NCBI GenBank assembly: GCA_032358255.1
Contig: JAULBX010001114.1
Coordinates: 310,001-374,000 of the forward strand
Length of the DNA: 64,000 nucleotides
Direction of reading: 5' to 3'
Origin: Heterotrichella gracilis
Lineage: Eukaryota; Sar; Xanthophyceae; Tribonematales; Xanthonemataceae
The notes below the pieces were generated by a model that did not search any database, was not told where the DNA came from, and was given only the letters and a program-made list of their open reading frames with translations. The stretch's first letter is position 1; each line of letters opens with the position of its first letter. Position numbers and translations under genes: made by a program. Positions 11,127 to 23,200 of the stretch are shown here, one piece after another.

Positions 11127-14100
11127 ATGGCACCCAGGTTGGCGCACAAGGCCAGCGCCCGTCACGCAGGACGGCCCCGCAACCCCCCCTGCCGAGTGAT
11201 CTCTTCCAAGGGGAGCGCAGGTTGGTGCAAACAAGGGAGAGTCATCACTCGTTCCTTCCCGCCGCCTGCTGCATCCTTGCAGCCGCAAGGGAGGCAGCAG
11301 GAGCACGCGCCAAGGGGCCCTCACCAAAAGACACTCGATGGGGAGGAAAGTCCAAACCTTGCAAGAGCACGTGGCGTGCTGGCAGATCTTGACCTTTCAT
11401 CTCCAGATGAACAGAGTGGCAGCCTTGCACATTCCAGTGGGGATGATGACAGTCCCCAAGCCGTGAGTGTACATGCCGATGAGGATGAGGATGCATCGGA
11501 TGGACAATCATCTGCCGAGACTGCGGGTTTGTCGAGACGGGAGCGGCGCTGGGAGCAGCGATTCCAGGAGCTGCTAGAGTACAAGGTGGGTGGTGCACAG
11601 GCACTGTGGGAGGGGAGGGGACAGGGCTATAACGATCCTGGTTGTTCTCTAGAGACAACTGTAGACGTAGTCCATACCCCATGCTTGGTTCACATGAATC
11701 GCCCGCACCCCCCACCCAAACCTAGGCTTTGCCCCATTCCAATTTGGCACTGTCACCGGCGGCATTTAAATTTGGTTTTATCTTTGTCTTGCTTACACCC
11801 TGACTTGGTTTTGTTGCCATTCCACTCCCTTTTTCAGGAGGTACACGGCCACTGCTGCATTCCCATTGGCCAGGGGTTGGGGCTCCCTGGGTGGGTTGCC
11901 AGGCAGCGCCACCGGTGGAAACGGGGGGAGATGGACACAGACCACTACCGCAGGCTGAGCGCTATAGGTGAGGAACCCTTTGGAAACCCTTGGCGACCCC
12001 TAGCAGACCCCTGTTGTAACCCTGTGAGGCGCTGGCACGTGGCGGTGGAATGGCGAGCTGATGGGTAGTATACATATATGGCTGGTACCCGTCCCACACA
12101 TAATGTGAATGTGGACGTGTTTTGTCATGAAACTTGGTGGAATTGTCTACCTTGAAAGCAGATCAGAATAAAATGAAAATATAAAATGAAGGAAGAAAAA
12201 ATGATTTTTATATTTGTATGTGTGTCGTCGTTGGCATTCCATTGTTTACAATCCCTCGAGTTTTGATTCCGTGCCACCTGTGCATCCCACACCACACCTA
12301 GTACAACCCTGACTGATGATTTGTCACCCCTGTCACCCTTGCCTAGGGTTTGTGTGGGACAAGCACCAGGGGGCATGGCTGGAGCAGTTCCAGGCGCTGT
12401 CCAGGTTCCACTCCCATTTTGGCCACGCCAATGTGATATATTCCCCTGCCATTGAGGCAGAGTACCCTGGCCTGTACATGTGGCTGTCCAAGCAGAGGAT
12501 CCTGTACAAGGTGAAAAAACCCTGGGGAAACCCTAGGCAGGGATGCAACCTTGGCCTATCCCCGCCAGTGTGGACAGGATTTGGGGCTTGATATGCAAGA
12601 TACTCGGGTTTTTCTTGCATGGATCAAATGCAAACACATCCAATGATACTTTGATACTGAGAGTATCTATCTGGTGAGAACCATGGTATGGAATGACAAG
12701 TTGGCAAACCCTTAATTCTAGCACCCCATCCTTCAACCCCTAACCTCATCCTCACCCCCACCTCTGCCACAACCCTACAGAAGGATGTCCTTGATGACGA
12801 TCGCATCCGGAGACTGGAGGGTCTTGGGGTGGTGTGGGGCGCGGGCGAGGTGGCGTGGGAGGTGCGATACAGCGAACTGGAAGAGTTTCGGGAGCTGTTT
12901 GGGCATTGCCGGGTGCCCAAAGGGTGGCCCGCCAACCCGCAACTGGCAACGTGGTGGGTGTGATGGTGGTGTGGGTCGTTGGGGTGGGGTGGGGGATTGC
13001 TGTATATAGTGTCAGTGTGTGTTGGTACTTTATTGTGGGGTGTTACGTGCAATGTGATTTGAGGTACAGAATAATAGGATACTGATGATAATTTCAGTAA
13101 TATGTGTGGCATGTGTTATATTAAGGTAAGTATGGCACACACCTACCAAGGTGTGTCCCTTCTACACGGGGAGGGCTTTGCTATTACAACCCCCATGTTA
13201 CTCCCCTGGTGCTGTATTTCCCACCATGTCCCTCCCCTCATGCTGTATTGGACACCGTGTCCCTCCCCTGCAGGGTTGAGAACATGCGCAAGGCGTGGCG
13301 CTGCCGCCACACGCGCCACGCCCACCACATCATCAGCGACATGCAGGAGGCCAGGCTCAGGGCCCTAGGGTTCGACTTTGAGCCATACGAAACCTCGTGG
13401 AATGAGCGCTACAGGCAGGTGGGTAGGTGGCACCCTCTGGACCTGAGGGGCTGGGTTGCCTTGCATTATAAACAGGACAACAAATCTGCAAAACTAATAA
13501 ACCTTAACCTGAGACATCATACTCCAGAATATTTTGTTCGCGTCTCAAACCAAGGATGTCCATCACAGATCCGGATGGCATGCTGGGCAACTGTTCCCCT
13601 GGCTGTACTGCTGGAACACCTGAGGTTACCCCTAAATCAAGATAACGTCAATGAACGACAGCTGCTCACACAGTAAGCACTAGTTTCCCCCCCGTGTGAC
13701 TACTTACCACTCCCCTACCCCTCCCTTGCGCCCCAGCTGCGCTCCATAGTTGAGCTGCGAGGCCGGCTGTGGGGCCCCCTCCCCAGCCAGGGCCCCTACC
13801 TTGGCCTCTCCACCTGGGTCACAATGCAGAGGACATTGCACAGGGCAGGTGAGGCCAGCACCTGAGGGTGCTCGTTAGGGTACATAATGCAGGGGCTAGG
13901 TTTTAGTGAGGCCAGCACCAGGGAGTGCTCCTTAGAATACAGACTTCAGGGTTCAGGGTTTATGGTTGGGTGTTTAGGGTTTAGGCCACGCCGCAGCACC
14001 AAGGCACAGGCAGGTGAAGCCAGGGACAGGGGATCGTGAGGGTGCAGGTTAGGGTTTGTGGTCAAGCTGCAGTGGACAGTGCTTAGGATGCATTAGGCCA

Positions 14101-15324
14101 TATACAAATCAATATTTCGTGCGACGATGGCCAGCATATTGACTTGCATTTTTTACATTTCTGGTGTTGCTTGCCTCCCCTTGCAGGCAAGCTGAGCCGC
14201 GAGCGCTGGCGCCGCCTTAACCTACTAGGGTTTATATGGGAGGGTAAGCGGGCAGCCTGGTACTTGCGCCTGGATGCGCTGGATGTTGCGATGGAGCAGT
14301 ACGGGTTCCAGGTGGGTGGAGAAAAACCCTTAAGGGTTACTTCATGTGTGTGATGGGATTTTTTAAGTAATGTGAAAATGGCCCTCACCGGTACATACAA
14401 TATAATCCTGGAGCAGGTCACGCATTCTGAATCACTACATTCACTTAAAAGGCACCAATTCCCTCCAAAACAAGGAGTCTTATACCACCAAAAGGTGTAC
14501 TGTTGTCACACCCCTTGATTTATACAACCAAGGGGTTTACTGTGCTCCTATCCCCTTTGATTTTACAACCTGCCATGCATGTGCACTTGCAGGGCGTGGC
14601 CGACCAACTGAAGGCCATCAATGTCGAGGCGAGGGCGAGGCGCAGGCAGGCCAGGGCATGCGCCACCACAGCCAATGAGGAGCAGGCAGCTGGCAAGGGG
14701 GCGACAGGTGGATCGGGCGCATCTGGGGAAGGCATTGCGGGGCCACAAGGTGTGCATTGTGTGGAATCAGGAGGAGGTTTTGTAGGTTGAGGGGAGGGCA
14801 ATGTGGAGGTGGCTAATCTGGCTGTACTGCTGGCCGCACGCAAGCAATGTGGGGGTGGCGGCTTAATTACCCTCGAGTCGCCAAACTGATATTTCACTGT
14901 TTCAACCTTCCCATCCACCCCATACATGCTGCCAATGGCTGTCCACTCTTCTCACACACCATTCACGCCCGCAGCCGCCAGTACCCCCAACGCCACCGCA
15001 TCCCTCTACCCATCCAAAGTCGATCAGATCGCCCTCCAGACCCTCATGAACCCTACACCCCCCTTGGACCCCTTGGAGACATACACCAGCGGGGAGGAGA
15101 GTGAGGGGGAGGAGTGGTATACAGCGGATGAAGTGAACGGGGAGGGCAGCGGGAAGGGCCACGGCGGGGCCGGAGGCGGCGGGGGCGGCGCCATCGACAT
15201 GGCGGCATTGGCGCGCTGGCTGCGGCGGGTGCGGCGGGCGGCGCGGCGTGGCCACCTGGGCGCCGAGCACGCTGCTGAGCTGGCATCGCGTGGGTTCACG
15301 TGGGCCAAGCAGCGGCGCATGTGA
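11127..15324 (+). CDS. Tandem helicase-associated (HA) domain protein
   Basis: Nine exons: 11127-11585, 11838-11967, 12347-12510, 12781-12953, 13274-13418, 13737-13848, 14187-14311, 14593-14749, 14975-15324. They give 604 residues with consistent phases. The basic N-terminus (MAPRLAHKASARHAGRPR) suggests organelle targeting. It is followed by an acidic Ser/Asp/Glu linker. From about residue 140 there are at least four HA-type repeats (Pfam PF03457-like), each with W-x-x-x-F-x-x-L, a G-H or similar turn, a W-x-x-x-Q-R helix and L-x-x-x-G-F-x-W. Clear examples are LSAIGFVWDK and LNLLGFIWEG. The C-terminus (RGFTWAKQRRM) is a fifth, interrupted repeat with a glycine-rich insert. There is no helicase core in the sequence. 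The family is thought to bind nucleic acid; the exact role is unknown. Confidence 0.85.
13840..14040 (+). repeat. Intron repeats echoing HA exon 6 donor
   Basis: The exon 6 border (GGGCAG|GTGAGGCCAGCACC) is echoed at about 13910 (GTGAGGCCAGCACC) and again at about 13998-14025 (GGCAGGTGAAGCCAG). Degenerate GTTTAGGGTTTAGG sits between the copies. This is the same arrangement as in the other genes. Confidence 0.6.
14480..14570 (+). repeat. Imperfect tandem repeat in HA-gene intron
   Basis: Blocks around ACCAAAAGGTGTACTGT, ACCAAGGGGTTTACTGT and the linking CCCCTTGATTTATACAAC / CCCCTTTGATTTTACAAC form roughly two diverged copies of a 45-50 base unit. The array ends just upstream of the acceptor at 14592. 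Confidence 0.6.
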
Positions 15325-16566
15325 CGGGGTGCGGGATGGGTGTGATGATGGCGCGCATGCCGGCGTAGATGGGGTGCCATGGGGGAAAGAAGGGGTGGGG
15401 CGGGTGGGCATTGTGCCCAAAGATGCGGGAGGGATGTGCTTGCCATTGGATGGTGGAGTTGTGCCCTATTGCCCCATGGTGCACTGTGGGGCTTGATGTA
15501 GCACACAGCTTTTTTGTGGGTTGCTGTGCGGGATGCTATTCACGTGGCTGCTGGCAGTGTGCAGCCGATGCAGGGCAACACTGCTGCTGGTCACCATGCA
15601 TGTATTTATTGCGCCCGTTTGTACGTGGGTGACATGCAGAGGCACATTGTCAAGTGAACCACCCCATGGTACATGCGTTGCATGTTGTGGGTGCTGTTGA
15701 CTGTGGGCTAACTGCTGTCGTTGCCGCCTAGGTATGCCGGGGTTTGCTAAAGGAGTATATGCACTTTGTTATAAGTGTAACCAGTCAATGCCAGCTGTAA
15801 CCAGTGAAAGCCTCGTGTGCTTGCCACCTATGCCATGGTAGTGGGTGAGAGCAGCTTTGCAGTGGCCACCACCGTTTGCTGTGCTGGGAGCAAGTTGTGC
15901 AACCAAAAACTGCTATATTTTAGAGCTTCCAATTCCCTTTTCTGTGGGTTCAGAACAGAAGCTGCTGTGCACTTGGGCGTTTAAATATCGAGTCCAAGGA
16001 GGGCGAGTGGGGGGCGTGGATCATGTGATTTATGGGAGTGCAATAATGCTCGACATTTGTGGGCCCCATTTGGGTGGACGTTGCCCAATTCCAGTCGAAT
16101 TTCAGGTCAAATATTTTACCACCTGAGGGCGAGTGGTCGACAAATGCAATATTTCCGACACACACCCCGGATCACGGGCCACTGGCAAAGTTCTGCAAAG
16201 GCTGGGTTATTTGATATCAGAAGCGCCATTTGCTTCCAAACCACGTCAAAACCGACTGTTGCAGCTTGTTGTGTCGACTTGTGGACTTGCTGTCGGATGC
16301 TTCCTTGCCCACAGTGACGATGCTGCCTTGTATCTCCTCTGGGGCTTAGGGTTTGCTCTGCGGTGTGATGGTTTAGGCACGAAACTGCATAAGAAGGCCT
16401 TGCCTTGTTGCCCTGGGCCTGTATTTGTTGTTCGAAAAAGTCCTTGGTCTCTTGTTCCATGTTTTTGCGTGGTCACCACGGCCCTTCTTGATGTGGTGAT
16501 TCAGTGATCTCACCCCCCGAAAAGTGGGCTAGCAAATTCAGAAGCGTTGGCAACAGCTGAGCCACA
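15325..16566. other. Spacer between HA and bHLH genes
   Basis: This holds the 3' region of the HA-domain gene and the 5' region of the bHLH gene. TGTAA, the usual green-algal poly(A) signal, occurs at 15776-15780 and 15796-15800 and could end the upstream transcript. Open frames at 16116-16507 overlap on both strands and have no recognisable domain. Confidence 0.45.
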
Positions 16567-18690
16567 ATGTCGGGCTTCAACGTGCAGCCCCAGCCTTCGG
16601 GCAACTTGACAGTCACAGAGTATGACTATACCTTCACCGACCGCGAATTGCAGGACATTCTGGGGTTCATGGAGAAGGCCAACGACGCTGACTTCGACCC
16701 ATCCACAGCCAACTTCCCGTTTGCGGCAGGGGCTGCAGCGCTGCAGTTCCAGCCTCACTTGCAGACACAGGCTCAAAGCATCCCAGCCGGTGTCAACCCT
16801 TACAGTCCTGCTGATGCGGACGTCGTGTACGTCAAGCACGAGTACTCAAATGGGTTTGCACAACCCATGGCACCAGGACCATCCAGCAGCCTAGATGCCG
16901 TCTTCCCTGCACCTCAGAGCAGCCTGCCACCCCTTCATTTGCCAGCGCCTGAGATGCTTGCACCAAACCAGATGAACCAGGGCATGCAGTCCCTGCAGTT
17001 GCAAGCTAGCAACTCTGGAAAACAAAGTGGGAACAAAGGAGGTGGGTCTTGACAGCATGCATGAACCAGTTGGCCCCACATGATCCCTGCCTTGATCACC
17101 ACGGTACCAACAAGTGGTGTCTTTTCAGGGGACTTGAAACCGCACATCAGCCACAGTACGGTAGAAAAACAGCGACGGGACCGAATAAACTCGCTGATAG
17201 ACGAGGTACGTTGCTATTGGTGACCCCAAGGTTATGCCTGACATCCTTGCTTGCAAGGAGGGGGTATCTTAACTTATTGGTTGCAAGTTTGGCTGTCTGG
17301 GGAGGCTTGCACGCCAATTTGCTGTGCCGGTAACCTACCAGTGGGTTTGGCATATGGAAGTACATATTGGGCACAGGCATCTTGAAAGCCACCCATCCAC
17401 ACCTGTGGAAGATAGTTTGTCACCTTGTCGGCTGAAAACATGCTTTCCTTGCAGCTGCGGGACCTTGTGCCTCCCCAAGGCACCCAGCCGGGCAGCGAGC
17501 CTGCAGACCCCAAGCGCCCAAAGCATGTGGTACTCTCGGATACTATCGCCTTGGTTAAGGAGCTGCGTGAGAAGGTACTGCGCCCTGTGCGGCTTGAACC
17601 TACCCTTGATATTGCTGATGTGCCCCCCACGCTTGCAAGAGCCTTTGGTGGAGTTTCTCCACTGGGAACTTCAAGTGGGATTACGTTGTGGGTGCCATGC
17701 TTTCACAGGCACGCGTGAGTGAAGTGAGCAGTGGTGGCTACTCCAGGCACGAGGAGGAGGTCAACCATGACGCGCAGGAGCTGATGAACCGAAGCTATCC
17801 TGACAGCAAGGGGTACGAACACAGCAAGCCAGAACAGAGTTAGCGACGAGCGTTCCAGCAATGCAGCCAGATCAGCGTTTGAGCACCAGATGCCTTGCAC
17901 CACCAGCCATGACAGTGCCAAGGGCTACATGTCTATGGTGCAGTGAATTATGGTCAGGTGTTGCGGGCACCCAGCGAGCATTGCATGCAATTTGTGAGTA
18001 CAAGTTACCTGCTCATCTACTTTGTTCCCCTTGCAGAGCCCATTCTCCGAGGTCGGGTTCGCCTCCCGAGCTGCCAGTTGCCCCAGAGAACGCGCCTCCC
18101 TCCACGGGAGTCGTGGTTGAGCGGGGGGAGAACTGTTTGTATGTCAAGGTAAGGACTGCTCTTGCTGCGGCGTGATTTTGCTTACTTACCTACCTACAAG
18201 TGACTAAGCCAAGTTTGCTTGCACGCAAGCTCATCCTTCTCTCGGCCTTTTATGACAAAATTTCAAAAACACACTCTAGCTGCTCTCTCACAGTGCTTGT
18301 GCCCTTTGGCAGGTGAACTGCAAAGATAGGCGAGGCCTGCTGTCTGATATCATCCTCTCCCTAAAGTCGATGCCCCTCGAGGTAGGCCAGCTATTTCCAG
18401 TTGGCTTGGTTGTGGTCCTGCTGGCAAGTACACTGGCGTCCTTGCATATAAGACTGTTGCTGAAAGCTGTGGGGCTGGTGCAGGTGACCACTGCCGCTGT
18501 GACCACCACCAGCAACGACTATGTGGCCGATGTGTTTCAAGTGAGGATAGACCCTGACAGCCAGCTGACAGAGTCGGAGATCCAGTGCGCAGTGCACGCA
18601 GCACTCTACTCCACCATCGATGGCCACCTGGGGGATAAGCGCAGGCGCACAGCCAGCATGAGCACACTGGCGATGGAGGATGACCTGTAG
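16567..18690 (+). CDS. bHLH transcription factor with C-terminal ACT-like domain
   Basis: Seven exons: 16567-17041, 17129-17205, 17455-17574, 17709-17812, 18037-18148, 18313-18381, 18484-18690, giving 387 residues with consistent phases. Residues 1-158 are low-complexity, Pro/Gln/Ser rich with acidic patches, fitting an activation region. Exon 2 encodes the basic region (HSTVEKQRRDRIN), with the His-Glu-Arg pattern of E-box binders. Exon 3 continues the helix-loop-helix, with a loop lengthened by a Pro/Gly insert, ending in LSDTIALVKELREK. Exons 5-7 form an ACT-like fold: VERGENCLYVKVNC, KDRRGLLSDIILSLKSM and a DVFQVRI strand. bHLH-ACT proteins of plants dimerise through ACT and regulate development or metabolism. 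Nuclear DNA-binding is expected; targets are unknown. Confidence 0.92.
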
Positions 18691-20273
18691 CACCGCAGCG
18701 TGTAGTCGATAATGCGAATACCAGGAGTTGGGCCTCCAATTTAGCAGCCTTGGGAGAGCGCTCATGGGACTGTCTTGCATAAGTGCGCGAGAAAGGCATG
18801 CACCGCTGCAGTATAATTGTGTGCTTGCGGCTTTTGGTGACAAGAGGGGGTGATTGCGGCATATTTCAGTTATGTACCCCATGCCCCGCTTCCTATTTCT
18901 CAGAGTGTGGCGTTTTGCTGACAAAGCACCTGTATTGCACACACGGACTCAGTGGCTCTGCCACAGCTTCCACATCCCCGATGCTTGTACCATAGTTCCA
19001 TTTATCCACTGTTTATCTCAATCGGAGTATGCACTTGCATGCACCACACCTTGCTTTTTCTTTGAGAGAGTGTGCGGTTATGAACTAGTTGCTTTTGAGT
19101 GGGCTGACTTAGCTATGAGCGTGCTTCAACTGGTGGACAATTGGCTTAGTTGCATTGTCAATTGCTGTGTTGTCCAAGCAAGGGATTCCTCGTTGTCGGT
19201 TCCTTGACATAGTACCTGAAGTGTTTGAATAGTTGAGCATCAACATAGAGTTGTTGTTGGTATTGGTGGGATCTTTCTCGTGGATTGTGGCTAACACGAC
19301 GGCGGACACCTTCGCACTCGGTTGCAAATTGCAAGGTTGATATGTACCTGTCACACTGTTTGCATTAGGTCTGGCAACGTTGTTTGGTGCACCGTTCAAT
19401 GTGCCTCCTCTGCTTGTATGTTGTACTAGTACACACTGATGCCTATCACCTGAATGCTCGTTTACACCTTCGGCGGTTTCAGCAGTACATGGTTTACTGG
19501 TTTTGCCCCTCCCTCGCTTTTGAAGTCACTTTTCAGGGTTGATGCACCTCAAGACTGCTGTCACATGTCCTAGTATTCGGCACTGTAATGGGGTATTCTG
19601 TTGGAAGCCGGTTGTGACCAAGACCTTCCAGTCCATGCGTTGCAGTGCATGCACCTGGCACATGTCCAGTGTGGCAGCCTGGTTGCGAAAGGAACGCTTT
19701 CACTTGATAATATATGGTCGTGCTTGATCACCGGGTTGGTGATGACAGTATGCGTTTTGGGGTTGGACTTTTGACCTGGATGTCATCGGCCTTGTTCCAC
19801 TTCGACCGCGGTGCCCACCTACCCTAGAAGTGGGCGAGAACCAGCCCACTACCGGCGCCGCCGGTAGTACCGGTAGTTCAAGGTCGCTGCACAACAGGGC
19901 ACTTCCGTAGTTGCTTTGCAGTTGAAACGAGCTGGGTAAGGTTCAAGCAGTTCAACGGCATCAGTACATTCCGCTTCACCGGCTATCCTATTGGAAGTGG
20001 CACAGCGCAGCTTCGTGTGACGTTCACTCAGATATCATTGATACTGCTACTTGAAGCAAGGGTGCAGCGAGACGGGACTTCCCGGCATAAATAAGCTTGG
20101 GGTTGTGTCGTGTTTAGGAGTTGTGAACCCCCTTTTCCTTGCCTAACGTGCCTGCAGCTGGTGGGCGAAACACGACCCCACCGCCGGCGACCTACCTTGA
20201 GGACACCTAACTAGCTACAACTGGTCACTGGGTGTTCCACACCAGCCGCTAGTACTGAACGAAGGCTAGGTGA
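18691..20273. other. Spacer between bHLH and ABCA genes
   Basis: No protein-coding exon with matching phases and no family resemblance is visible. The right part should hold the promoter and leader of the ABCA gene. The only structure I can point to is a short perfect inverted repeat at 19849-19867. Confidence 0.45.
19849..19867. repeat. Short perfect inverted repeat
   Basis: CTACCGGCG and CGCCGGTAG are exact reverse complements separated by a single C, followed closely by another TACCGGTA palindrome. It lies about 400 bases upstream of the ABCA start codon. It could be a protein-binding site or a chance GC-rich palindrome. Confidence 0.5.
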
Positions 20274-23200
20274 ATGAGGCAACCGGTCAGTGCAGATGGC
20301 AGCACAGTTGTGGATGACAAGAAAATGCCAAAAGAAGGCTCCCAATATGCAAGGTGTGACCGCCCAGATGGCTTTTCAGGGTGCTATCGCCGAAGGATGA
20401 TCCCTCTTTCACAGGAGCTAGCTCAATTTGTGTCCTAAAGTCCACCACCAGTTCTAATGTTCAACGTCCCTTTGCAGGCTCAGGGCTAGCTACTTGACAC
20501 AGGCTAAAGCACTGCTTGCCAAGCAGGTTGCCTATCAGGTCAGTCCCAACGTTTGCAACGGTTCTTCTGTGCACTTCCCATGGTATTGCGCTGTTTGCCC
20601 ACCCTAGCTGGCCCCTTTCGGCGATGGGTACCCCACAGAAGCATTTGGAGATGTCTGCGTGCCCCTGTTGCTTCATCCATGGGTGGCCACCCAGTTGGAT
20701 GCAAGTACACATGCTGTGCTGTTGGAGCCTCCTCTCCACCAGCCCTGATACCCCGTGCCATGTGCATTAAACAGCAAGCAATCCACTCAAGTGCAAAGTG
20801 GTCTGCTTTGCCCTCCCCAGCTTGCTGCAAGCAATCTGCCCTAAACCCTAAACCCTAAACACAAACGCTAAACCCAAACCCTAAATTCACTGACCCCCGC
20901 AACCTCCTGCGTGCAGCGGCAGCAATGGGGCACCAACGCCATGCTCCTGCTCATGCCGCTGCTCATATGCACCCTGCTGTGGAGCATGCAGCGCCTGATA
21001 GACAGGCAGCTGGACCGCCGGGCCTTCAAATGCGGGTGCGCCTGCCTGCAGTGCTGTCATTGGGTGGCGGCTGGGGCAGCCAATGGCACCAACACAACCA
21101 CCACATCCAACACAACCACCTACGAGTGGCAGTGCTACAACGCCACGTCTGATCGGCCATGCTCACCCTATGCAGACTGCAAGGTGAGGATTGTTGGCGC
21201 TTTGCAACTTGGATGGCGGTGCAGGCATAGTGCCCATGATGTGATTGATATTATATCTTTAGAGTTTAGCATTTGCTGCATCATCATGGCATCATGGCAT
21301 AATATGATGGCATGCCATGGCATGGATGGCATCATGGGGCGCTTGCTTGATCATGTCATCAGTGCAAGCATTGTGCATCAAGCCTACTTGGCCGTCATTG
21401 GCCCACTCCCATGCCTGGTGCCAGGTGTACAACGACAGCGATTGTGGGCTGGTGCACAGCAAGGCGGACCAGGTGCAGTACTGTGCGGTGCCTGAGCCCC
21501 CCCTGTGGCCCGCGCTGCTGCCTGTGCCCCTGCCGCAGTACCGCACATCACCCCCAGGCAGTGAGGCAATGGGAGGGGATGGCACCCTGCCGCCCGCGCC
21601 CATGCTGTACAATGGTGGGTGCTCTCTATCAGCCCTCTACCCTTCACCCACCACAACCTGGCATCCACGATTGTACCCGACTCCCTCTCAGCCCCAGACA
21701 CTTAACCCACACCCCCTGCTGCACACCATCCCCCACCCACCACCCACCACCGTGACCAATACCCCCTGGTGCCGCTGACCAATCCTCCACCTGCTTTTGC
21801 CTCCCCCGTCCAGGTGACGACCGGGCCATTGCCAGCTCACTCATGTCAGCCATGTTCAGCCGAGGTGAGCCGCTGAGCCAGGTGGCGCTCAGGGCATACC
21901 TGCAGGCGCAGGCGCAGGGGGAGACAGGCACGCAGGTGGGAGGGGAGGGAAGGGGAGAGAGGGTCATGCAGGTGGCATTGGGGAAAGGGATAGGGGTACA
22001 GGTGGAAGATAATGACCTTGCACGTACAGGGGAAGACAGACACGCAGGTGGGGGGGGAGGTCAAAATGCCATGAGCTTGAGAATGCGGAGAAGCTGGGGT
22101 AGGATGGCCATGACTCATATATGCCTCCACCACCCACTACCCACCACCCACCCTGCAGGCCAATGCCAGCATGGTTTCCACCGATGCCGGCTTTGTGACC
22201 GCCGCCACCAACCTCACCAAGGGCCTGGCGCGGCTGGGTATCGTGATGGGCACTGCGTCACCCACCTCCTACTCCATGCTGCTCGAGCCGGGGTTTGTGA
22301 CGGAGGTGGGTGGGGCTGAGGGGGTGTTAATTCTGATGCTGTACTCGTTTTTTTAGCGCAGGGTAGATTTTCAAATACATTTTCTTAAAGACAGTCCCGC
22401 AACAATATGCCCCCTAAGGAGGCTGGTCATGTGAGGCTAGTCACAATGCGGATGACATGTCACAAATTGCATTCTACACCGTGTAATGGCATCATGTGGC
22501 TGGCTCGCATGTCTGGCCCAGCGCCCCGAGCCCATATCCCCCCCACCTTGTAGAGTGACTCCTCGGGCACCTCCTCCTCCTCCGGCCCCTCCACCCCCCA
22601 CCCGCTGTACTTTGTGGTACCCAACTGCAGCACAGTGGCAGCAGATGACCAGCAGGTGTACATGCAGGTGAGTAATCGCGATCACAATGGCGATTGTGAT
22701 GGCGATTGTGATTGTAATCCTAGTCTTAATCGCAATTACCACTTATGTTAGTAGTAATTTATTCAGTTGCAATCAAAGTAGTAGGTGCATTCTAACTTGA
22801 AGTAGAGGTGCTGGGTATGCCCCACCCCATTCCAAAGCCAAGTTAGATCAATAACCAACTTCAGTGTGGCAGATAAAACCAGGCGCGCTGCTTGCCGCAC
22901 TTTCCTGCCATCCATTTGACTTGAAATTGCATGCAGGTGGGGGAGACCATCACTGGTGTCACTGGGGTGGACACACAGTGCGCCAGCGTACCCCCTGTGT
23001 GGTGAGTGGTGGGAGGGTTTGGGGGTGGCACATGGGCACAATGCCTGCACCACGCAATCACATGCACCAGCCCAAAACCAAAACAATGGTCCAATCTCAC
23101 CTAGTGAAGTGTGGATACACCATCATGCTAACACCGCCATGTTCAATTGACAGTGCGCAAGAGGCCGCACTATCCTGTGATTGACTTCTGCTCCTGCCAC

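Noticed and set aside
14902-15506. Long antisense frames over the HA gene's last exon
   Set aside because: They are mirror frames of a GC-rich real exon that fits the HA gene in phase. Low-complexity Pro/Arg/His content is typical of shadows.
18691-20273. Possible remnant of a mobile element in the long spacers (also 30335-31723 and 38785-40818)
   Set aside because: No reverse transcriptase, transposase, integrase or capsid-like motif and no terminal repeats could be recognised in any frame.
20839-20885. Telomere-like arrays as a chromosome end
   Set aside because: They are short, internal to genes and flanked on both sides by coding exons, so they are interstitial.
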